64,000 nucleotides of DNA from Alphaproteobacteria bacterium (GTDB lineage: Bacteria; Pseudomonadota; Alphaproteobacteria; UBA828): assembly GCA_011523425.1 (NCBI GenBank), contig WTGU01000050.1:39965-103964 (forward strand). The letters run 5' to 3'. The notes under the pieces are model-generated. The model did no database searches, was not told the origin of the DNA, and saw nothing but the letters and a program-made list of their open reading frames with translations. Both the position numbers and the translations under genes were made by a program. This document shows, piece by piece, positions 1 to 9,196 of the stretch (position 1 is the stretch's first letter; each line of letters starts with the position of its first letter).

Positions 1-1
1 G

Positions 2-976
2 ATTCGCTACGCGCTCGGCGCGATCAGGAACGTCGGCGTGCAGGCGATGGCGGCGCTCGCCGAGGAGCGGGCCGCGAACGGGCCCTATCGCGATCCCTTC
101 GACCTCGCCGGCCGCGTCGATCCGCAGCAGATCAACCGCCGGCTGATCGAGAACCTGGCGAAGGCGGGCGCCTTCGACAGCCTGACGCCGAACCGCCGGC
201 AGGTGGCGGACGGCGCCGACGTGCTGCTCGCCTTCTCCGGCGCGGCGCGGCACGGGCGCGAGCAGGCGTCGCTCTTCGACGGCGACGATGCGGCGCTCGC
301 GCCCCGGCCGAGCCTGCCGTCGCAGGAGGAGTGGGACCAGAACGAGAAGCTGGCCGCCGAGTACGAGGCGGTCGGCTTCTATCTCTCCGCCCATCCGCTG
401 GATTCCTACGAGGCGGCGCTCGCGGGCCTCTCGATCACGCCCGCCGCGCAGGTGGCGCAGCAGGCCAGGGAAGGGGTCACGCGCTTCCGCCTGGCGGGCG
501 TGGTGCTGTCGGTCAGGGAGCGCGGGCCCGGCTCGCGGCGCTACGCCTTCATCCAGCTCTCCGACCCGAGCGGCAGCTTCGAGGTGGCGGCCTTCCGCGA
601 GACCTACGGCGACGGCCGCGGCATGCTCGAGACGGGCCGGCACGTCATGGTCACCGCCCAGGCCCGCATCGAGGGCGAGGAGGTCAAGCTCTCGGCGCAG
701 AGCTTCGACGACCTGGATGCCCGGCTGGCGCGCGGCATGAGCGGGCTCGCGGTGTACCTGGACGACCCGGCCGCGCTGGAGCCGCTGGATGCGATCCTCG
801 CCGGCCGTTCGGCGGGCAGCGGCCGCATCGCGCTCTTCGTCGAGACCGGCGAGGCCTGCACCGTGGAGATCGAGCTGCCGGGCGCCTACGAGATGAGCCC
901 CGCGCTCGGCAGCGAGATCGCCGCGCTCGCCGGGGTCTCGTCTGTCCGCGAGCTCGCGCCGGCCCGCGCCGGCTGA
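2..976 (+). CDS. dnaE: DNA polymerase III subunit alpha, C-terminal part (partial)
   Basis: This is the C-terminal 324 residues of the replicative polymerase catalytic subunit; the gene begins before the window. The reading frame is open from base 2 and starts with IRYALGAIRNVG, the conserved end of the fingers/helix-hairpin-helix region of bacterial DnaE. QQINRRLIENLAKAGAFDSL then marks the tandem helix-hairpin-helix segment. From about residue 155 an OB-fold follows (RFRLAGVVLSV to EEVKLSAQSFDDLD), the single-strand DNA-binding domain of DnaE. The catalytic PHP and palm domains lie outside the window. In alphaproteobacteria dnaE commonly sits just upstream of rpsB, as here. Confidence 0.95.
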   Translation: MRYALGAIRNVGVQAMAALAEERAANGPYRDPFDLAGRVDPQQINRRLIENLAKAGAFDSLTPNRRQVADGADVLLAFSGAARHGREQASLFDGDDAALAPRPSLPSQEEWDQNEKLAAEYEAVGFYLSAHPLDSYEAALAGLSITPAAQVAQQAREGVTRFRLAGVVLSVRERGPGSRRYAFIQLSDPSGSFEVAAFRETYGDGRGMLETGRHVMVTAQARIEGEEVKLSAQSFDDLDARLARGMSGLAVYLDDPAALEPLDAILAGRSAGSGRIALFVETGEACTVEIELPGAYEMSPALGSEIAALAGVSSVRELAPARAG

Positions 977-1004
977 GCGGCGCTCGCGCTCTTCCGCGCT
1001 CTCG

Positions 1005-1032
1005 GGCACGGGCCGCTCGGGCCTTGCGTGCC
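1005..1032 (+). terminator. GC-rich hairpin after dnaE
   Basis: GGCACG-GGCC pairs with GGCC-(TTG bulge)-CGTGCC 29 bases after the dnaE stop. There is no U-tract, so this may be a weak or Rho-dependent end rather than a classical terminator. Confidence 0.3.
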
Positions 1033-1094
1033 GGGGGCAGCGGCGCTATCAAGCCCGCACCTGCCTTGGGCAGGAATTCACACGCGGAAGACGG

Positions 1095-1173
1095 CACCCC
1101 ATGGCGTGCCGATCCGGTGCCCGGCCAGACCGGGGCATGATCCGCGGAGGACGAACCGGAGAAAGGACGACCA
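1095..1173 (+). promoter_or_regulatory. rpsB 5' leader with hairpin and ribosome-binding site
   Basis: The leader before rpsB holds two GC-rich stems: GGCAC pairing with GTGCC around 1095-1112, and TGCCCGG pairing with CCGGGGCA around 1118-1138. A purine-rich GAGAAAGGA lies just before the ATG. S2 often represses its own operon through its leader in bacteria, so these stems are candidate regulatory structures. No consensus promoter is obvious. Confidence 0.3.
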
Positions 1174-2205
1174 ATGGCTCTGCCAGAGTTCACCATGCGC
1201 CAGCTTCTCGAAGCCGGCGTGCATTTCGGGCATCAGACCAGACGCTGGAATCCGAAGATGCGCCCCTATCTGTTCGGCGCGCGGAACGGCGTTCACGTCA
1301 TCGACCTGCAGCAGACGGTGCCGCTGCTCCATCAGGCGCTGGTGGCGCTGCGCGACGCTGCCGCAGGCGGCGGGCGCATCCTCTTCGTCGGGACCAAGCG
1401 CCAGGCGTCCCGGCCGATCGCCGACACGGCGCGCCGCTGTGGCCAGTACTACGTCAACCACCGCTGGCTCGGCGGGATGCTGACGAACTGGAAGGCCATA
1501 TCGGGCTCGATCAAGACGCTGGCCGACCTGGAGGCCACGCTCGCCGACGAATCCGCCGGCCTGACCAAGAAGGAGATGCTGCAGCTCGTGCGCCGGCGCA
1601 ACAAGCTGGAGCTCGCGCTCGGCGGCATCCGCGAGATGGGCGGCGTGCCCGACCTGCTGGTGGTCATCGACACCAACAAGGAGGACATCGCGATCCTGGA
1701 GGCGCGCAAGCTGGGAATCCCGGTCGTCGCCATCATCGACAGCAACTGCGACCCGGACCTCATCACCTATCCGGTTCCCGGCAACGACGACGCGATCCGC
1801 GCGATCAACCTCTACTGCGACCTGTTCGCGCGCGCGATCATCGACGGCCTGCAGGAGGAGCTCGCCGCCTCGGGCGCCGATATCGGCGCCGCCGAGGAAG
1901 GGCTGGCCGAGAACCTGCCGCCGTCCGAAGGGGATGGGTCGAAGGAGTCGCCGGCCGAGGCGGAGACGCCCGCCGCGGCGGACGCGCCCGTTGCGGCCGA
2001 GGAGGCGTCTGCGGCCGAAGAGGCGCCTGCGACGCCCGCGGATACGCCTGCCGCTGCCGACGGGGCCTCGGAGGGGGCGCCGCCACCGGAGGCCGAGGCC
2101 GCAGCCGATGCGCCCGCCGAGGCGGAAACCGCAGCCGAAGCGCCTGCCGATGCACCCGCAGAAGCGCCGGAGGGCGGCGACAAGGAACTGGCGGCGGGCG
2201 CGTGA
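1174..2205 (+). CDS. rpsB: 30S ribosomal protein S2 with long acidic tail
   Basis: Small-subunit ribosomal protein S2. The N-terminus [21 protein letters not shown] and the core segments ([54 protein letters not shown]) are textbook S2. The family is normally about 240-260 residues; this one is 343. The extra part, from about residue 245, is a low-complexity Ala/Glu/Pro tail with recurring [22 protein letters not shown] units. Such tails occur in some alphaproteobacterial S2 proteins. It is the first gene of the S2 translation operon and is followed 29 bases later by tsf. The ATG at 1174 has a good Shine-Dalgarno sequence. Confidence 0.97.
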   Translation: MALPEFTMRQLLEAGVHFGHQTRRWNPKMRPYLFGARNGVHVIDLQQTVPLLHQALVALRDAAAGGGRILFVGTKRQASRPIADTARRCGQYYVNHRWLGGMLTNWKAISGSIKTLADLEATLADESAGLTKKEMLQLVRRRNKLELALGGIREMGGVPDLLVVIDTNKEDIAILEARKLGIPVVAIIDSNCDPDLITYPVPGNDDAIRAINLYCDLFARAIIDGLQEELAASGADIGAAEEGLAENLPPSEGDGSKESPAEAETPAAADAPVAAEEASAAEEAPATPADTPAAADGASEGAPPPEAEAAADAPAEAETAAEAPADAPAEAPEGGDKELAAGA

Positions 2206-2234
2206 GCGCGCCTTACACCGGGGAGTAGCGAACG

Positions 2235-3161
2235 ATGGCTCAGATCACGGCCGCGCTGGTCAAGCAGCTGCGCGACAAGACTGGCGCCGGCATGATGGAT
2301 TGCAAGAAGGCGCTGACGGAAACCGGCGGCGACCTGGAGGCGGCGGTCGACTGGCTGCGCAAGACCGGCCTCGCCCAGGCCCAGCGCAAGGCCGGCCGCA
2401 CCGCGGCCGAAGGGCTGATCGGGATGGCCTCGGGCCCGGGCAGGGCGGCGCTGGTCGAGATCAACGCCGAGACCGACTTCGTGGCCCGGAACGGCGATTT
2501 CCAGACCGTGGTGCGCGAGGTCGCCCGGCTCGCGCTCGACTGCGATGGCGACCTCGACCGCCTGTCCCAGGCGCCCTACCCGGAGACCGGCCGAACCGTC
2601 GCCGAAGAGATCACCAATCTCGTCGCGACCATCGGCGAGAACATCCAGCTCAGGCGGACCGCGGTGCTCTCCGTGCCGACCGGCGTCGTCGGCCACTACG
2701 TGCACATGGCCGCGACCGAGGGGCTGGGGCGGCTCGGCACGTTGGTCGCCCTCGAATCGCCGGCGCCGGCCGAGAGCCTGGAGCGTCCGGCCCATCAGCT
2801 CGCCATGCACGTCGCGGCCGCGAGCCCGCAGGCGGTCTCGCGCGAGTCGCTCGATCAGGCGACGGTCGAGCGCGAGCGCGCCGTGCTGGCCGAGCAGGCG
2901 CGCGCCGAGGGCAAGCCCGAGAAGATCATCGAGAAGATGATCGAGGGCAGGCTGCGGAAGTTCTTCGAGGATGTCGTTCTGCTCGAGCAGACCTGGGTCA
3001 TCGACGGCGAGAGCCGGGTGAAGTCGGTGCTGGACGAGCTGGCCGGAACCCTCGATGCGCCGGTGACCGTGACCGGGTTCGTGCGCTACCAGCTCGGCGA
3101 GGGGATCGAACGGGAGAGCACGGACTTCGCGGCCGAGGTCGCCGCGCAGCTCGGCTCCTGA
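2235..3161 (+). CDS. tsf: Translation elongation factor Ts
   Basis: EF-Ts, the guanine-nucleotide exchange factor for EF-Tu. The N-terminal UBA-like domain carries the signature [16 protein letters not shown], and the second signature [12 protein letters not shown] follows near residue 75. The 308-residue length is normal for the family and covers the N-terminal, core and dimerisation subdomains. It lies between rpsB and pyrH in the conserved order and is probably co-transcribed with them. The ATG at 2235 follows GGGGAGTAGCGA. Confidence 0.98.
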   Translation: MAQITAALVKQLRDKTGAGMMDCKKALTETGGDLEAAVDWLRKTGLAQAQRKAGRTAAEGLIGMASGPGRAALVEINAETDFVARNGDFQTVVREVARLALDCDGDLDRLSQAPYPETGRTVAEEITNLVATIGENIQLRRTAVLSVPTGVVGHYVHMAATEGLGRLGTLVALESPAPAESLERPAHQLAMHVAAASPQAVSRESLDQATVERERAVLAEQARAEGKPEKIIEKMIEGRLRKFFEDVVLLEQTWVIDGESRVKSVLDELAGTLDAPVTVTGFVRYQLGEGIERESTDFAAEVAAQLGS

Positions 3162-3189
3162 GCGCCCGGCCGCAACGCAGGAGCCCGCC

Positions 3190-3915
3190 ATGACAGCCCT
3201 TCCCGCCTTCAGGCGCATCCTGCTCAAGATCTCGGGCGAGGCGCTGAGGGGGGATGCGCCCTACGGCATCGACGGGGCGGCGGTGGAGCGGCTGGCCGGC
3301 GAGATCGCCGAGGTCCACGAACGCGGTGTCGAGGTGTGCGCCGTGGTCGGCGGCGGCAACATCTTCCGCGGCTCGTCGGACGACGCGGCCGGCATGGAGC
3401 GGGCGACCGCCGACTACATCGGCATGCTGGCGACCGTGATGAACGCCGTCGCCATGCAGCACGCGCTGGAGCGGCTGGGCAAGGCGACGCGGGTCCTCTC
3501 GGCGCTGCCGATCGCGCCGGTCTGCGAGCCCTACATCCGCCGGCGCGGGCAGCGCCACCTGGAGAAGGGGCGGATCGTCCTCTTCGCCGGCGGCACCGGC
3601 AATCCCTTCTTCACCACCGATACCGCAGCCGCGCTCAGGGCGGCGGAGATGGGCTGCGACGCGCTGCTCAAGGGAACCAAGGTCGACGGCGTCTATGCCG
3701 CCGATCCCGAGGTCGATGCCGGCGCCTCGCGCTTCGAGCGGCTCTCCTACATGGACGTGCTGTCCAAGGACCTGAAGGCCATGGACGCGTCGGCGATCTC
3801 GCTGGCACGCGAGAACGCGATTCCGATTGTGGTATTCTCCATCCGTCGGAAGGGCGGACTTGCCGCCGTGCTGGACGGCAACGGGCCCTTCACCGTCATC
3901 TCCGACGAGGGCTGA
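3190..3915 (+). CDS. pyrH: Uridylate kinase (UMP kinase)
   Basis: Bacterial hexameric UMP kinase of the amino-acid kinase fold; it phosphorylates UMP to UDP in pyrimidine nucleotide synthesis. [13 protein letters not shown] at the N-terminus is the phosphate-binding start. [30 protein letters not shown] and [14 protein letters not shown] are diagnostic segments. The 241-residue length matches the family. It sits 28 bases after tsf and 4 bases before frr, so translation is probably coupled within the S2 operon. Confidence 0.98.
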   Translation: MTALPAFRRILLKISGEALRGDAPYGIDGAAVERLAGEIAEVHERGVEVCAVVGGGNIFRGSSDDAAGMERATADYIGMLATVMNAVAMQHALERLGKATRVLSALPIAPVCEPYIRRRGQRHLEKGRIVLFAGGTGNPFFTTDTAAALRAAEMGCDALLKGTKVDGVYAADPEVDAGASRFERLSYMDVLSKDLKAMDASAISLARENAIPIVVFSIRRKGGLAAVLDGNGPFTVISDEG

Positions 3916-3919
3916 CGCG

Positions 3920-4477
3920 ATGGCCGATCCTGACCTTGACGATCTTGAACGCCGCATGAACGGCGCCGTCGAGGTCCTGCGGAGGGAGCTGGCAGGGCTG
4001 CGGACCGGGCGCGCGTCGCTGAGCCTGCTGGAGCCCATCACCGTCGAGGCGTACGAGACGGAGATGCCGCTCAACCAGCTCGCCACCATCAACATACCGG
4101 AGCCCCGCATGCTCACCGTCCAGGTCTGGGACAGGAGCCAGGTGAAGGCGGTGGAGAGGGCGATCCGCTCGTCGGATCTCGGGCTCAACCCGATCGTCGA
4201 CGGCCAGTCGCTCCGCATCCCGATTCCGGAGCTGAACGAGGAACGCCGCCGCGAACTCGCCAAAGTTGCCGCGAAGTATGCCGAGCAGGCCAAGGTGGCG
4301 GCGCGGAACGTCCGGCGCGACGGCATGGACCAGCTCAAGAAGATGGAACGCGCCGGCGATCTGGGCGAGGACGAATCGCGGCTGTGGGCATCGGAGATCC
4401 AGGAGATGACCGACGGCATCGTCGAGAAGCTGACCGAGATGTTCGAGGCCAAGGAACGCGAGATCATGCAGGTCTAG
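3920..4477 (+). CDS. frr: Ribosome recycling factor
   Basis: RRF of 185 residues, the standard length; with EF-G it splits post-termination ribosomes. [14 protein letters not shown] and the C-terminal helix region ([27 protein letters not shown], then [10 protein letters not shown]) are conserved. The ATG at 3920 was chosen because it follows the pyrH stop by four bases and gives the family N-terminus. An upstream in-frame extension would overlap pyrH and has no homology. uppS starts two bases after its stop. Confidence 0.98.
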   Translation: MADPDLDDLERRMNGAVEVLRRELAGLRTGRASLSLLEPITVEAYETEMPLNQLATINIPEPRMLTVQVWDRSQVKAVERAIRSSDLGLNPIVDGQSLRIPIPELNEERRRELAKVAAKYAEQAKVAARNVRRDGMDQLKKMERAGDLGEDESRLWASEIQEMTDGIVEKLTEMFEAKEREIMQV

Positions 4478-4479
4478 AC

Positions 4480-5211
4480 ATGGCGCTCGCGCAGTCACTC
4501 GACGGAGAGAGCGCGGCTCTCCATGTCGGCATCATTCTGGACGGCAACGGGCGCTGGGCGCGGGCGCGCGGCCTGCCGCGAACCGCAGGGCACCGGCGCG
4601 GCGCCGAGGTCGTGCGGACGATCCTCAAGGGCTGCCCCGCCCGCGGGGTTCGCTATCTCACCATCTACGCCTTCTCCTCCGAGAACTGGAAGCGCCCCGT
4701 CGGCGAGGTCGCGGACCTCATGGGGCTGCTGCGCCTCTACCTCCGGCGCGAGGTCGCCGATCTGCGCGGCAACGGCGTGCGCATTGCCTTCATCGGCGAC
4801 CGCTCGCGGCTGAGCGCGGAGATCAACGCCCTGATCTGCGAGGCCGAGGAGAGCACCCGGCACAACGCCGAGCTGACGCTCACGGTCGCGCTCAACTATG
4901 GCGGGCGGCAGGAGATCGTCGATGCCGTCCGCCGCATCGCCGAGCAGGTCCGCGACGGCGCGCTCGATCCGGACGCGCTCTCCGAGGAGACGTTCCAGCA
5001 TCACCTCCAGACCCGCGACCTGCCGGACCTCGACCTGGTGATCCGCACCAGCGGCGAGCAGCGCCTCAGTAACTTCCTGCTGTGGCAGTCGGCCTATACC
5101 GAGCTCGTCTTCGTGCCGACCCTCTGGCCCGACTTCACCCTCGACCATCTGGATCGGGCGATCGGCGAGTTCCAGCGCCGCGAGCGCCGCTACGGCGGGG
5201 CGCGCGGGTAG
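4480..5211 (+). CDS. uppS: Isoprenyl transferase (undecaprenyl diphosphate synthase)
   Basis: Cis-prenyltransferase that makes the C55 lipid carrier for peptidoglycan from FPP and IPP, at the cytoplasmic membrane. The signature HVGIILDGNGRWARARGLPR carries the Mg-binding Asp. YAFSSENWKRP and the C-terminal DLVIRTSGEQRLSNFLLWQS are the other family motifs. The product is 243 residues, as usual. In most alphaproteobacteria cdsA, dxr and rseP/bamA follow directly; here the conserved block stops and an amidase comes next. Confidence 0.97.
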   Translation: MALAQSLDGESAALHVGIILDGNGRWARARGLPRTAGHRRGAEVVRTILKGCPARGVRYLTIYAFSSENWKRPVGEVADLMGLLRLYLRREVADLRGNGVRIAFIGDRSRLSAEINALICEAEESTRHNAELTLTVALNYGGRQEIVDAVRRIAEQVRDGALDPDALSEETFQHHLQTRDLPDLDLVIRTSGEQRLSNFLLWQSAYTELVFVPTLWPDFTLDHLDRAIGEFQRRERRYGGARG

Positions 5212-5256
5212 GCCCCGGGCGACCGGTGCGGTGCGGCGCGTGACAGCCGGCCGGCG

Positions 5257-6678
5257 ATGACTCTCTCCACCCGCACGCTCTGCACCATCACCGCCGGCGA
5301 GGCGCTTGCCGCGTTCAGGGCCGGCACGCTCTCGCCCGTCGCGCTGATGGAAGCCACGCTCGCGCGCATCGACGCCGTCAACCCGAAGCTCAACGCGCTC
5401 ACGGCGGTCCATGCCGAGCGCGCGCTCGACCAGGCACGCGCGGCGGCGGCCGCCTATGCGGGCGGGACGGCGCGGCCGCTGGAAGGGATCCCCGTCGCCA
5501 TCAAGGACTTCCACGCCGTCGCCGGCGAGCGCACCACCTTCGGCTCGAAGGCGTTCGCCGAGCACCGGCCCGACCGTTCCGCGCCCACCGTGGCCCGCCT
5601 GCTCGATGCCGGCGCCATCATGCACGCGCGCACCACCACGCCGGAGTTCGCCTACGCGCCCACCACCGCGAGCCCGCTCTGGGGTATCACCCGCAACCCG
5701 TGGAGCCTGGAGCACGCGCCCGGCGGCTCGTCCGGCGGCGCCGGCGCAGCGCTTGCGGCCGGCATGACGGTGCTCGCCGACGGCACCGATGCGGGCGGCT
5801 CCGTGCGCATACCGGCGGCGGCCTGCCACGTCGTCGGCTACAAGCCGCCGTTCGGGCGCAACCCGCTGGACCGCGACCACCCCATCGAATCGCTGCTCCA
5901 CTACGGGCCGATGACGCGCAGCGTCGGCGATGCGGCGCTGATGCAGAACGTGATGTCTGGCGTGCACGGCGACGACATGTGCTCGCTCAGGGAGCGGGTC
6001 GTGCTGCCCGAGAGCTTCCCGCCCATCGAGGGCTGGACGGTCGCCGTCTCCATGGACCTCGGCATGTTCGAGATCGACCCGGAGGTCGCCCGCAACACCC
6101 AGGCGGCCGTGGAGGTCTTCCGCCGCCTCGGCTGCACCGTCCGCGAGATGACACCGGACTGGGGCGGGCTCGACCTGCCGCACCCCTATCTCCGCTACTG
6201 GGAGGGCATGGCCGCATCGAGCCTCGGCGGGATGCTGGACGAGTGGCGGGACGCCATGGACCCTTACATGGTCCGCATCATCGAGAACGGCCTCTCGCAC
6301 TCGGCGGAGACGATGTACCGCTGCGCCGTCGTGCGCGGCGCCATGTACCGCTCGCTCGCGCCGATCCTAGAGAGCTGCGACGTGCTGGTCTGCCCCGCGC
6401 TCGCCGTGCCCACGGTGGCGGCGGAGCACGACTGCGGGGCGGAGGATTTCCGGGTCAACGGCAAGCCGGTCCACGCCTATCTCGGCTGGAACCTCTGCTA
6501 CCCCTTCAACATGGTGAGCCAGTGCCCGGTGATCGCGGTGCCGAGCGGTCTGACCCAGGCGGGCCTGCCCACGGGCATCCAGATCGTCGGCCGCACCTAC
6601 GACGACGCTGGCGTCTTCCGCGCCGCGGCGGCCTACGAGGCGGCGAGCCCCTGGCGCGACGTACTCCCCCCGCTCTGA
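5257..6678 (+). CDS. Amidase (amidase-signature family)
   Basis: A 473-residue amidase-signature enzyme hydrolysing a C-N amide bond. The Ser-cisSer-Lys triad is visible: Lys in IPVAIKDF, the first Ser in the GGSSGGAGAALAAG glycine-rich motif, and the nucleophile Ser in GTDAGGSVRIPAA. Length and layout match standalone amidases rather than GatA (no GatB or GatC nearby). The substrate cannot be read from the sequence. It is followed 34 bases later by a class III aminotransferase, so the two may act on the same nitrogen compound (inference). Confidence 0.9.
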   Translation: MTLSTRTLCTITAGEALAAFRAGTLSPVALMEATLARIDAVNPKLNALTAVHAERALDQARAAAAAYAGGTARPLEGIPVAIKDFHAVAGERTTFGSKAFAEHRPDRSAPTVARLLDAGAIMHARTTTPEFAYAPTTASPLWGITRNPWSLEHAPGGSSGGAGAALAAGMTVLADGTDAGGSVRIPAAACHVVGYKPPFGRNPLDRDHPIESLLHYGPMTRSVGDAALMQNVMSGVHGDDMCSLRERVVLPESFPPIEGWTVAVSMDLGMFEIDPEVARNTQAAVEVFRRLGCTVREMTPDWGGLDLPHPYLRYWEGMAASSLGGMLDEWRDAMDPYMVRIIENGLSHSAETMYRCAVVRGAMYRSLAPILESCDVLVCPALAVPTVAAEHDCGAEDFRVNGKPVHAYLGWNLCYPFNMVSQCPVIAVPSGLTQAGLPTGIQIVGRTYDDAGVFRAAAAYEAASPWRDVLPPL

Positions 6679-6712
6679 CGGGCGGCACGAGAAGAAGAGT
6701 TAGGATCGGACC

Positions 6713-8032
6713 ATGACCCAGGACCTGCTGGCCCGCGACGGGCGTGCCATCGCCGACATCGAGCGGATTCGCTTCTTCCCGGCTACGACGGTGGGGGGCG
6801 AGGGCTCTTACGTGATCGAGGCGGATGGCCGGCGGGTGCTCGACTTCAGCGCCTCGTGGGGCGCGGCCAGCCTCGGCTACGGCCACCCGGCGGTGGCCGA
6901 GGCGGTCAGCGAGGCCGTCGGCAACATGGGAGCGATCAGCCTTGCCTCCTGCGCCGTCGGGCACGCCGTCGACTTGGCGGAAGACCTGCTGGCGCACTTT
7001 CCCGATGGCAGCGAGCGGCGGGTGTGGTTCGGCCACGCAGGCTCCGACGCCAACGACACCGTGGTGCGTCTGATCGAGGCCGCATCGCCCCGCCGCGGCA
7101 TCCTCTCCTTCGTCGGCGCCTATCACGGCGGCAGCGCCGCCTCGATGTCGGTGTCGGGCCACAGCTCGCAGGCCCACGCGCCGGCGCGTCCCGGACTCAC
7201 CCGCCTGCCCTATCCGGATCCCTATCGCCCGCAGTTCGAGCCCGACCTCGTCGCCGGTGCGCTCGCCGACCTCGACCGGCGCTTCGAGAGCGAGATCAGG
7301 CCGGAGGAGGTCGCCGCCGTCTTCATCGAGCCGATCCAGTCGGACGGCGGCGTCATCGTGCCGCCGCCCGGTTTCCTCAAGGGGCTGGAGGAGCGCTGCC
7401 GGGCGCACGGCATTCTGATCGTCGTCGACGAGGTCAAGGTGGGCGTGGGGCGGACGGGCCTCTATCACGCCTTCGAGGACGAGGGGCTTACTCCCGACAT
7501 CGTCGTCTACGGCAAGGGTCTGGGCGGCGGGTTGCCGATCTCGGCCGTGGTCGGCCCGGCGGAGCTGATGAACCTGCGGCCGGCCTTCGCCATCATGACC
7601 GCCGCCGGCAACCCCGTGTGCGCCGCCGCCGGCCGCGCCGTGCTGCGCACCATCGAGAAAGAGAATCTGACTGCGAACGCCGCCCGCATGGGCGAGCACC
7701 TGCAGGCGGGTCTGGCCAGGCTCGCCCAGCGCCATGCGTTGATCGGCCACGTGCGAGGGCGCGGGCTTACCGTGGGCGTCGAGCTCGTCCGCGACCCGGC
7801 GACCAAGGAGCCCGCAAGCGCCGAGACCGCGAAGGTCGCGTTCCGCGCCCACCAGCTCGGGCTGGTCTTCTATTACGTCGGCATGGAATCCAACGTGCTC
7901 GAGCTCACGCCGCCGCTCACGATCTCCGAAGACGAGATCGACGAGGGGCTCGCGATCCTTGACCGGGCGCTGGAGGACGTGGCGGCAGGCCGGGTCTCCG
8001 ACGAGGACGTGGCCGCCTTCGCCGGCTGGTAG
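6713..8032 (+). CDS. Class III PLP-dependent aminotransferase
   Basis: A 439-residue fold-type I aminotransferase of the omega-amino acid/ornithine/GABA class. The PLP lysine lies in VVYGKGLGGGLPIS; the cofactor Asp is in VVDEVKVGVGRTG; FIEPIQSDGG is also typical. A glycine-rich phosphate-binding segment (GHAGSDANDTV) is near residue 105. Substrate is not assigned. It is plus-strand, close behind the amidase, and convergent with the next gene. Confidence 0.9.
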   Translation: MTQDLLARDGRAIADIERIRFFPATTVGGEGSYVIEADGRRVLDFSASWGAASLGYGHPAVAEAVSEAVGNMGAISLASCAVGHAVDLAEDLLAHFPDGSERRVWFGHAGSDANDTVVRLIEAASPRRGILSFVGAYHGGSAASMSVSGHSSQAHAPARPGLTRLPYPDPYRPQFEPDLVAGALADLDRRFESEIRPEEVAAVFIEPIQSDGGVIVPPPGFLKGLEERCRAHGILIVVDEVKVGVGRTGLYHAFEDEGLTPDIVVYGKGLGGGLPISAVVGPAELMNLRPAFAIMTAAGNPVCAAAGRAVLRTIEKENLTANAARMGEHLQAGLARLAQRHALIGHVRGRGLTVGVELVRDPATKEPASAETAKVAFRAHQLGLVFYYVGMESNVLELTPPLTISEDEIDEGLAILDRALEDVAAGRVSDEDVAAFAGW

Positions 8033-8063
8033 CCGCGCCGCGGCTTGTCGCGGCCGAGCGCCC

Positions 8064-9059
8064 TCAGTTTGGCGCGCAGGCCCTGATGGTGGTCTCGACC
8101 ATCGCCCTGGCGTCGGGGCCGGCGGCCATCGGCGCGATCATCGGCAGGTCGATGCCCGACGCGTGGTAGGCCGCGATCCGTTCCTTGCAGCGCGCGGGCG
8201 TGCCGGCGATGCAGACCGAATCGATGTGTGCGTCGCTCACCGCCCGTATCGCGGCGTCGTGGTCGCCGCGCGCCCAGGCCTCGGCGATCGTCGCCGCCTC
8301 CTCGCCGAAGCCCTGGTCCACCGCCACCCGGTTGTAGCGGGGGAAGAACCCCGTATACATCGCGACGCCGGGCCTGAGCGCGTCGAACGCCTCTGTGGGA
8401 TCGTCGGCGGCTGCGGTCGGGATGAGTGAGGTCACGTCGACCGCGCTGGCGTCGCGCCCGGCTCTCTCGGCGCCCGCCACGATGTGCCGGCGCGCCTCGG
8501 CGCCGGTATCGAGGGTGGTGAAGACCATGATCAGGCCGTCGGCCTCCTCGCCGCAGACCCCCATCATCTTGGGAAAGACGCCGGAGAAGTAGATTGGCAG
8601 GCTGGGGCGGAACGGCTGGAACCAGAGCTCGTAGTTCTCGATCGAGACGGTCTCGCCCTGGAAGGAGACCCGGCCGTCCCTGAGCAGGCGGCGCACGACC
8701 TCGGCGGTCTCCCGCACCCGCGTCACCGGCTTGGCGTAGGGGACGCCGTGCTCCGGCTCGACCTGGACCTTGTGGCTGGAGCCGAGGCCGAGGATGAAGC
8801 GGCCGCCGGAGAGCTGATCGACCACAGCCGCCGACATCGCGATGGTCGGCGCCGAGCGCACGAAGACGCTGGAGATGCAGGTGCCGAGCGCGACCCGCTC
8901 GGTCTGCGCCGCGACCGCGGCGAGCACCGCGAACTGATCGCCGCCGTGCCCCTCCGCCATCCACACCGAGTCGTAGCCCAGCTCTTCGGCGAGGCGCGCG
9001 CAGTCCACGATCTCCGACGCATTCAACCCGGCCGAGAACGCGACGCCGACCCTGCCCAT
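8064..9059 (-). CDS. LLM-class flavin-dependent oxidoreductase
   Basis: Luciferase-like TIM-barrel flavoprotein of 331 residues, related to F420- or FMN-dependent reductases/monooxygenases. MGRVGVAFSAGLNASEIVDCARLAEELGYDSVWMAEG is the classic N-terminus, with LGTCISSVFVRSAPTIAMSAAVVDQLSGGRFILGLGSSH in the core. I chose the ATG at 9059 because GGAGAGAGG precedes it at ideal distance; a longer frame upstream adds residues without homology. Substrate unknown. It diverges from the amidohydrolase at 9197. Confidence 0.88.
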   Translation of the reverse strand: MGRVGVAFSAGLNASEIVDCARLAEELGYDSVWMAEGHGGDQFAVLAAVAAQTERVALGTCISSVFVRSAPTIAMSAAVVDQLSGGRFILGLGSSHKVQVEPEHGVPYAKPVTRVRETAEVVRRLLRDGRVSFQGETVSIENYELWFQPFRPSLPIYFSGVFPKMMGVCGEEADGLIMVFTTLDTGAEARRHIVAGAERAGRDASAVDVTSLIPTAAADDPTEAFDALRPGVAMYTGFFPRYNRVAVDQGFGEEAATIAEAWARGDHDAAIRAVSDAHIDSVCIAGTPARCKERIAAYHASGIDLPMIAPMAAGPDARAMVETTIRACAPN

Positions 9060-9196
9060 GCCCTCTCTCCCCGGCTGTTCGGTTGCCACCAGCCGCTCGC
9101 GATCGTACAGAGAGCGGGAGGCAAATCCAAACCCGCCGGGGTCTAACGGCATCCCCCGGCGGGCAGAGACGCGGGCAGGCATGAGAGAGCAGGACC

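Noticed and set aside
1812..3227. 471-codon minus-strand frame over rpsB and tsf
   Set aside because: Antisense to two essential conserved genes and of low-complexity composition.
5257..6678. GatA subunit of the tRNA amidotransferase
   Set aside because: The amidase signature is present, but gatB and gatC are absent and the neighbours are catabolic genes.
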